A stretch of DNA of 64,000 nt from Sternotherus odoratus (taxonomy: Eukaryota; Chordata; Testudines; Kinosternidae), in assembly GCA_032164245.1 (NCBI GenBank), contig JAVMKO010000003.1, forward strand, positions 91,139,890 through 91,203,889, in the 5' to 3' direction. A model generated the notes under the pieces. It saw only the letters and a list, made by a program, of their open reading frames with translations. It did no database searches and was not told the origin of the DNA. How positions within the stretch are numbered: the first letter of the stretch is position 1; each line of letters begins with the position of its first letter. The translations under genes were made by a program, and so were the position numbers. Below are positions 57,331 through 64,000 of the stretch, piece after piece.

Positions 57331-59711
57331 CGGGGCTCAGCTGGTGCCTCTGGGCCGTCCAGGCTACCGGCTCTTCTGGAAAGTGCCGTGTGGCTGCTGA
57401 TGTCCCCCACCTCCCCGTGCCCATCCGAGGTGCAGTTTCTCCCTCCTCCTTTTCCCACGGCTTGCACTGCTCCTGTGTTGGGTGCGGCAAGGTCTGGACT
57501 CGTGCCCACAACTGTGTTCTGTTGACCTGCAGCCCGAGGGGGAGATGTGGGCTGGTTTGTGTGTGTGATCCAAATGAGGAGGTAGGGAGTTAAGCTCCTA
57601 TAGTGTCCTTAAGTCCCATCATCTTTTACATTAGCCTTTGTTTGATATATTTGTAGTGCCCCTGTCCTAGCTCCTGCCACGGGGAAGGACTTTCCTCCCA
57701 GAGCCCCCTAAACACTGGGAGGTGAAGGGTAGCCACAGGAAGGACATAGTATTTCTGTAAACTGCTTTAGTAGTTTGCCTCCACTGTTTTACTTCTGCAA
57801 TTCTGGGTTCTGCAAGGGTGGTTGTTTCTCAATTACTTGGTTTCATGGGGAGGGAAGAATGTAGTTTTTGGTAATATCTCCTTTATTTCAGAGCTCTTTC
57901 CTTTTCTCTAGTAGTGTTTACCTTTGTCATTGCTCATAGCTAGGCTTGGCAGAATTTGATTTCTATTCATAATTTTGATATATTTTTAAACACTGTTTCA
58001 ATTTTCATTAATTTAAAGGTTCACAGTTGTGGGAAATTATGGGGGTTGTCAGGCAATAATTATTTAATTATAAAAGCGGAGAGCCCAAAAAGTTAAAGCT
58101 TGATAACCATTAAAGCACAAATTTGCAACATCATATGTCAAAATATACAGAGTAAATATTCTTAAATCAAACTCTAATAAGTTGTCAAGCAGCATTTCTC
58201 TTCCCCTCTCTCCAAACGTCAATGATTATTGCTGGAAATATTTTTTGTCCATTAGTAAACATCGATTTCACCATGCACACACACACACACACTGACATTT
58301 ACTGATTAAAAACCTAACCATTCCAAACCTACCCATACCTTACCCATTCTACATGCAGTGCAGTATAGTGCTGAGATTATTTTCACTGAGCTCTGGATAA
58401 AGCCTGTGAAACTGGATGCATTAGGAAGGCTCTGAGCAGTTAGAGGCACTGGAGCTGACTCTTCTGCCGATGCAGTAAGCTAACACTAGATTTCTTAACA
58501 TTTGGAAGGTTATCTTTGCAATTCTAAATGCTAAAAATGTTTTTAAAGGGAGTCTTAGCTCTCCAAGTGTAGATAGTTTACATTTTTTCACTTGTCTGGG
58601 AAGGCTTTCAGAGGTAGACATGGATTTTTCAAGCCTTCAAAACAGTTTAAGCTCCTGCAGGTTTTACTGCTCTGAGAACCTGAAGGTGAAATTGACTTAA
58701 TTGCTTTGCTTTGTCTAAGATGAGAGAAATGCAAAACTGTCAAACAGCGTAAAAAATAAATTGGATTTTTAAACTTCTTTGAATAAGTTGAAATAATGGT
58801 AATATGCAGTAAAGAGATTTAAGTTGTACTTTGATTTTCAGTGCTTTTATTAAGATATCTGTTTAACACCACTTAAATAGTATTTTTTGTAGAGAATCTG
58901 AATTTTATAGTTGATAATTTATTCAAAGATATTATGTGCAAGGTGGCCTGTGCCATCTACTTCATTGTTCTCTGTGCTCGTGCAGAGATCTGTCTGAGTG
59001 GCGCCCGCTTCAGAATTGAGGCCCGAAGTTCTAAATAGGAAACAACAATTAAAATGTCTTAATATTGTATTGACCTAGCATAGATAAAACAGACTCTAAG
59101 AAAAATCTGCAGCGTCATATACAGTTGAATTCCATTATACACATTTTATTAATAGAAATAACTTAGGTGTATTTTTCTAATTTGCTTTGAAAGAGAATGC
59201 ATGCAGACTTAAACAAGACAAGGTTTTAGACATTGCTTTCAGAATTAACATTTGGGATGGAATTCAGCTGTGTATTGTATCTTTTTAAATTTTATTCTTT
59301 TATTTTTATAACTTTAATCAATACATCAATGACCTTTTGTTAAGGAGACAGAACGGCAAAACACAAATGATCCAATAAACTTGATGTTGAGTTAATATGC
59401 GTGTTTATGCATGTATATAAATCCTAGGAGAGAAAAAAAGAAAACAAATATTACTCTGTCAGGCTAGTGTGTAGTAGCTGAGCTGATTCTTAAATCATTT
59501 TTTAAAGAGTTAAATGTTAGAACATGCAGTTAGGAGGGGAAAATGTGACATTATTCAATGATGAGCTTGCTTGCTCAGTTGTGACCTTAAACTATAGAAC
59601 TGTCATGGTTCCATAATGGTATTAATCATGATAGAAGGAAATCAGTCCTTGGGTTTCTGCTTTGGGTACTTGCACATTGAATCTGGCTAGAATTTCTTCT
59701 GAGGCCTGTCT

Positions 59712-59965
59712 TACTGGGTACGTTTTCACAGTAGCTTGGAGGTGGGATTCCTAGTGCAGGTAGACATTCATGTGCTAGCTCTGCTCACTAAAACTGCAGT
59801 ATGGCCAGCGTGGCTTGGGCTAGTTGTCCAAGTGTATACAGAAGGGATCGGGCAGGATCGTGTGTGAGTGGCAAGCTTGAGCCACTTCAGCCACACTGTT
59901 TTTAGGGCACTAAAGCAGAGCTAGGAAATCATGCTTCTCAGCTGATTTGTAGACATACCCACTGC
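59712..59965. mobile_element. Harbinger-type MITE
   Basis: GGGTACGTTTTCACAGTAGC at the left and GATTTGTAGACATACCCACT at the right, with TGCTAGCTCTGCTCACTAAA and GCTTGGGCTAGTTGTCCAAG inside, follow a MITE common in turtle and crocodile genomes. Confidence 0.65.
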
Positions 59966-59990
59966 TTTCATACCTTGGTGCAGACTAAAG

Positions 59991-60170
59991 GGGGAGGAGG
60001 GATAGCTCAGTGGTTTGAGCATTGGCCTCCTAAACCCAGGGTTGTGAGTTCAATCCTTGAGGGGGCCATTTAGGGATATGGGGCAAAAATGGGATTGGTC
60101 CTGCTTTGAGCAGGGGGTTGGACTAGATCTTCTGAGGTCCCTTCCAACTCTGATATTCTATGATAAATGG
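59991..60170 (+). repeat. tRNA-derived SINE (Cry type)
   Basis: It starts GGGGGAGGAGGGATAGCTCA. The A box is TAGCTCAGTGGTTTGAG and the B box is GGTTGTGAGTTCAATCC. A non-tRNA body and a tail CTTCCAACTCTGATATTCTA resembling a CR1 3' end follow. This is the layout of the turtle Cry SINEs, which borrow CR1 for retroposition. Confidence 0.9.
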
Positions 60171-60574
60171 GGCGGGCCCCAGAGTCCTGTCTCCTATTCA
60201 GCACCCAACAGTACCTTTAAAGATGTTCGCTGATTGAACAAGAACTTTGCAGAGACCGGTGCCTCATGCACTGTAAACCTTCAGTAAATTTTTGCCCAAC
60301 TAACCTATTACGGCTAGCTTGCTGTACCTTATGCTTAAAATGTTGTGCAGGTTTTCTTTAAAAACAATAGAAATGCTGCTCGTGAACAAACTGATTTCAA
60401 CTCTACTAAATGAGTATACTTTTTGCTGAAACATTCAGAGGCGTTTCTCATTGAAGGCTGGTTTTTCCCCATTATTTGAATCCCAGCTCCAATACTAGAG
60501 CCATCTTAAGAAATGCATTTTTTAACCATTATTAAAAAAAATTATCAATTTGTTTTCCTTCTCATTTGAAAGTA

Positions 60575-61416
60575 CAGTAAAACCTCGATTTAACGGACCT
60601 CGATTTAACGGACTTCGGATGCAACGGACAAAATTTCTGAGCAAGTCTGATGCATCCCAAATCCATTTCTCGCAGGCTGGCTGCCAGCTCCCAGCTGCCG
60701 CCCGGGTCACAGCAGCGGGCGGGCTGGCTGCCGGCTCCCGGCTGTCGCCTGTGTCACGGCAGCGGGAGGTCTGGCTGGCGGGCGGGCTGGCTGCCTGCTC
60801 CCGGCTGCTGCCCGGGTCCCGACAGCGGGAGGGCTGGCTGGCGGCTCACGGCAGCCACCCGGGTTACGGCAGCAGGAGGGCTGGTTGGCGGGCAGGCTGG
60901 CTGCCGGCTCCCGCCCGGGTCCCGCTAGCGGTCGGGCTGCCGGCTCCCGCCAGAGTCCCGCCAGCGGGCGGGCTGGCTGCTGGCTCCCGGCTGCCGCCCG
61001 GGTCACGGCAGCAGGAGGGCGGGCTGGCGGGCTGGCTGGCTCCCGTGCGGGTCCCACTAGCGGGCGAGCTGCCGGCTCCCAGGCCCCGCCCAAGTCCCGC
61101 AAGCGGGCGGGCTGGCTGTCGGCTCCCAGCAGCCGGGACCTTGGCGGGCTGGCTGCTGGGACACGGGCGGGCTGGCTGCCAGATCCCGGCTGCCACCCGG
61201 GTCCCAGCAGCCGGGACACGGGCGGGCTGGCTGCCGGGTCCCGGCTGCCGCCCGGGTCCCAGCAGTGGACGGGCTGCGGAGCTGCCGCCCCGACCCTGTG
61301 CGGTCGGGCTGCTGCTCCGACAGCTCGTTTTTTTATTATTATTATTAAATAACGGACTTTTTCATTTAACGGACACCCCCTCGCCCGAATTAGTCCGTTA
61401 AATGGAGGTTTCACTG
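60575..61416. mobile_element. pogo/Tigger-like element, copy 3
   Basis: It starts CAGTAAAACCTCGATTTAAC and ends AATGGAGGTTTCACTG, flanked by TA (60573-60574, 61417-61418). TTTAACGGAC repeats lie near both ends. The cargo is a degenerate GC-rich repeat (GGCTGGCTGCCGGCTCCCGG units) at about 60665-61310. No transposase. The 283-codon plus-strand frame is a repeat artefact. Confidence 0.82.
60665..61310. repeat. Degenerate GC-rich minisatellite
   Basis: Variants of GCGGGCGGGCTGGCTGCCGG and CTCCCGGCTGCCGCCCGGGT recur every 40-70 bases with much more divergence than in copy 2. Confidence 0.85.
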
Positions 61417-61689
61417 TAGCTGACCATTCTTTCCACAAATGTTCATAAAACAGTTTCCTCCTTGAGCAGAGATCAGTCCTGGATAACTTAAGCCCAATAA
61501 GTGTAATTTACTGAAAAATTACAGTAAACTGAAAATACTTAGTCAATTTCAAAAATACATTTCATTTGCTGGTGTATTAAGTGTGTAGTGATCCTAGAAA
61601 AAGAGTTGCATAATACTTCATAATTCATTGAGTGCTGCTTGGGTGAAGTGCTCCTTGTAGGATTCTGAACTGGTTCTCTTCCACTTTTC

Positions 61690-62180
61690 TCAGTCTCTTG
61701 ACAAGTCCACTATTCTCTGTCGCTCAAGCTTATAATGTTGGGGTCATCATAATTTCCTTTCTGTCTTTCATACCCAGGAGCTTGCCAAATCGTATTGCTT
61801 CTTGCTACAACACTTCCAAAATCCGCCACCTCTTCACCATCTCCACAGCTAAAATGTTGGTCCCTACTCTAGTCATGTTTCACCTAGGTTACTGCAAATT
61901 TCCTCTTCAACTTTCTTCCTCTTCTATCCTCTCCAAGCAATACAGTATGGTGCTGCAAAAATAATTTTCCTAGCTTGCTTCTCTTAGCCACATTATACCC
62001 CTGCCATGCTTGCTATTTAACCCATAACCCACCACTCGCATTCTCAGATCCCCCAAACTAGCTTCCTATCTGATCTCTCATCAAGCTGCATCATCCTTGC
62101 ATTCAAGGTTCTGCCTAATACTGATCTCTGTAACTTTGCTTGCTTCATGTTACTTTCCCTCCTGGTTCATATTTGAAAGT
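61690..62180 (+). repeat. Possible L2-like LINE remnant
   Basis: Text such as CTAGTCATGTTTCACCTAGG TTACTGCAAATT and the pyrimidine-rich composition look like the decayed C-terminus of an L2-type reverse transcriptase (the xLDYCNSLL motif). Identification is by eye only. Confidence 0.35.
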
Positions 62181-62589
62181 TTTTCTTCATAACCCTATAA
62201 GCTATCAACTTAATTTTAAAAAATATAAAATTTAAATGAAAGCTCAGATTCTGGAGTAGCTGATGACGTTCACTTGAGAGAGTTTTGCTTTTCCTGAATG
62301 AGTCAGTTTTTCAACCCATGCTTTTATAGGCAGGCTGTTCACAAGTAATTTCACTCTGCTCTCAGGTAAGCTAAAGATAACTTACCTAAAGATTTTGTTT
62401 CTCATATGTTAAACTACTTAAAATCATTTGAGTTTCTTTTGAGAGCAGCAATTCCATCATTGTAGGAATTCTTCAGCAAAGAACCATCCATCTTCTTAGT
62501 TGCTGGCAGATTTATGAACATATCTCCTGCCTTCTCTGGTCATCTCTTAAGCTTTTTGTGATGCATATTTTAAGATGATTTCCCATCTG

Positions 62590-62965
62590 AAGCCATAGAC
62601 CTCAGATATCTTGATTTTAGTAAGGATTGTGGCGCAGTCACACATGACAGTCTTATAAGTAAACTAGGAAATTGTGGTATGGATGAAATTACTTTAAGGT
62701 GGGTGCATAGTTAGTTCAAAGATTGTATTCGATAGTTATAAATGACTTGCTGTCCAACTCGGGGGACATATCTAGTGGAGCATCTCATGGGTCTGTCCTG
62801 TATCTGGTAGTAGTCAATATTTTCATTAATGACTTGAGATAATGGAGTGGAGAATATGCGTATAGCATGTGTAGATGACACCAAGCTGGGAAGGATTGTT
62901 GCAAGTCAAGGATGGGTTAGAATTCAAAACAACCATGACAAATTAGAGGATTGGTCTGGATGATG
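62590..62965 (+). mobile_element. CR1 LINE internal fragment
   Basis: LDFSKDCGAVTHDSLISKLG and TTTTCATTAATGACTTGAGA text correspond to the CR1 reverse-transcriptase core (DFSKAFDTV...). The frames are broken. Confidence 0.75.
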
Positions 62966-62984
62966 GAGATATTTTTTTTCTTTT

Positions 62985-63850
62985 TGCTACAGGTGGTGTA
63001 CATGATGTGACTAAAACACTATCATTGGCAGATAATTCTGACACTATGCAAAATGATGGTGATCTTGAAGGTAGATAGTCTTCAGAATCCTGTATTTGAG
63101 GATGAATTCTCCTAAACAAAATGTCAATGCAGTTATTTAATTATTATTACCATACTGCACAGTATTACTCATTGCATTCACTGACACTCAATACTACTTT
63201 AAAGGTGAAATTGTAAAAGAAAGATCAGCCTATTTCAGCTATTTATTTATTATCACAACTGCATCTAAAATGATAGTACCATAGAGTAACAACTATATTT
63301 TTTGCTCAAACATGAGAATTGAAGAAGAATAATCCAGAAGGAAGACAGGCAGTCCTTAAGAAAGAAGTATGAAATAAAAAAGTTTATCAACCTGAATATC
63401 CTGCATATTCAGACCTGTTCCTTTCATCATCTTCAAGGCAGCTTCCTCCTGAGAAGGAACACTTCTCATGATGTTGTTTCATTTGGGCAACCAGGTCTTG
63501 CGTTTCTTTGTTGCACTATTTGCATTTTGCACGCATGCCTGTTTTATCCACAGGTAGAGGAACTTCATTAAAATATTCCCAAACTGGGTCTCTCTTACAG
63601 CCTGCTGCCATTATGGGTTTTCACTTCTAGTGGGAGAATGGTATGGTAAATTTCAACTCAATTAAGGCTACACTCGGACCTCAAGACTTCTGGAATGTGC
63701 TGCTAAAACTTTCACTTTTGCTTCTACTGCCGTCCCTCCCTTCTCACATTTATCTCCAGACTTCTTTTCCTTGTCCAGATCTTTTCTGCCCCCAACAATC
63801 TTCTATTAATTGAACTTTCTGAATCTTTTCACTTTTACAGAGAGGTAAGG
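62985..63850 (-). mobile_element. hAT (ZBED type) 5' part, broken
   Basis: The minus strand encodes a BED zinc finger exon (63611-63400) and a second exon-like open stretch (63111-62990) after an AG. This is the 5' end of an autonomous hAT; no transposase core follows to the left, where CR1 lies. The right end is not fixed. Confidence 0.65.
63400..63611 (-). pseudogene. BED-finger exon with premature stop
   Basis: From ATG 63611 the frame reads MAAGCKRDPVWEYFNEVPLP and continues with MRAKCK, a TAG at 63521-63519, then CNKETQDLVAQMKQHHEKC. The D-P-V-W-x-Y-F start and the C-x2-C...H-x4-C pattern are a BED finger (the residue at the stop lies between the two cysteines). The stop shows the copy is dead. 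Confidence 0.72.
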
Positions 63851-64000
63851 GATTGACTCTGGGTACACAGATTTTCAGAGGGACAATAGGGTTTTGGTCT
63901 GTTATTTCTCACCTCTTTCTATTATTTTTTTTATGTATTTAAAAACATGTTTGTTAACAAGCATCTTGTCTGGAGACGCAAATCCATAGTTTGAGAACTG

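Larger units (their letters stand above)
56538..64000 (+). other. PCMT1: PCMT1 intron 1, partial
   Basis: No exon with the expected NGIIKTDKVFEVMLATDRSH region was found up to 64000. The intron holds a Harbinger MITE (59712-59965), a Cry-type SINE (59991-60170), pogo/Tigger-like copy 3 (60575-61416), an L2-like scrap, a CR1 fragment (62590-62965) and a BED-finger hAT remnant. Bases 57600-59700 show only a (CA)n tract at 58277-58292. Confidence 0.8.

Noticed and set aside
56606..57511. A 301-codon antisense frame in PCMT1 intron 1
   Set aside because: CpG-island composition gives long stop-free frames. It has no domain and starts at an arbitrary codon.
59991..60070. A tRNA gene, because A and B boxes are present
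   Set aside because: The cloverleaf is incomplete and the body and CR1-like tail identify a SINE.
60550..61401. A 283-codon plus-strand frame and a 243-codon minus-strand frame
   Set aside because: Both start in the transposon ends and read through its GC-rich cargo.
62985..63120. A PCMT1 exon 2 at the TACAGGTGGTGTACATGATG site
   Set aside because: The translation does not match PCMT1, and the region reads better on the minus strand as part of a hAT.

Overview
This is vertebrate nuclear DNA, and the repeats point to a turtle, probably a cryptodire. The window has many CR1 LINE fragments that end in turtle-type 3' ends, a tRNA-derived Cry-type SINE, Penelope-like 3' ends, several hAT families, Harbinger elements and short Helitrons. 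The three genes found follow the conserved order LATS1 - NUP43 - PCMT1, which is the order on human chromosome 6q25.

Layout. (1) 846-28443, minus strand: LATS1, the NDR-family kinase of the Hippo pathway. Its non-coding exon 1 lies in a CpG island near 28.4-28.6 kb, and coding exons 2-7 are at 17188-846. The exons found give 968 codons in one frame. The last coding exon (from the equivalent of human VINWQ onward) is outside the window to the left. (2) 28.7-34.5 kb: repeat-rich intergenic DNA. (3) 34.5-50374, minus strand: NUP43, complete. Eight coding exons splice to 374 codons plus a stop (the human protein has 380 residues). (4) 50.6-56.3 kb: intergenic DNA with a hAT element carrying a tandem repeat and a Harbinger copy split by CR1. 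(5) 56309 onward, plus strand: PCMT1 exon 1 in a CpG island, followed by 7.4 kb of intron 1. Exon 2 was not found, so the rest of the gene lies to the right.

The genes are unrelated in function: a growth-control kinase, a nuclear pore Y-complex WD40 protein and a protein-repair methyltransferase. They are linked only by ancient synteny. NUP43 and PCMT1 are divergent, about 5.9 kb apart from ATG to ATG. LATS1 and NUP43 are in tandem.

Most of the remaining sequence is transposon-derived. Insertion boundaries can be read directly as target-site duplications for at least seven hAT-type elements (8 bp, perfect or with one mismatch), for four elements flanked by TA, and for one Helitron at an A|T junction. 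The most unusual structures are three copies of a TA-flanked, pogo/Tigger-like family that each carry a different GC-rich minisatellite or palindrome cargo, a Penelope-like remnant that begins within about 10 bases of a NUP43 splice donor, and a hAT element with inverted repeats of about 550 bp that overlap its coding region. I found no tRNA or rRNA gene, no CRISPR and no bacterial-type operon.
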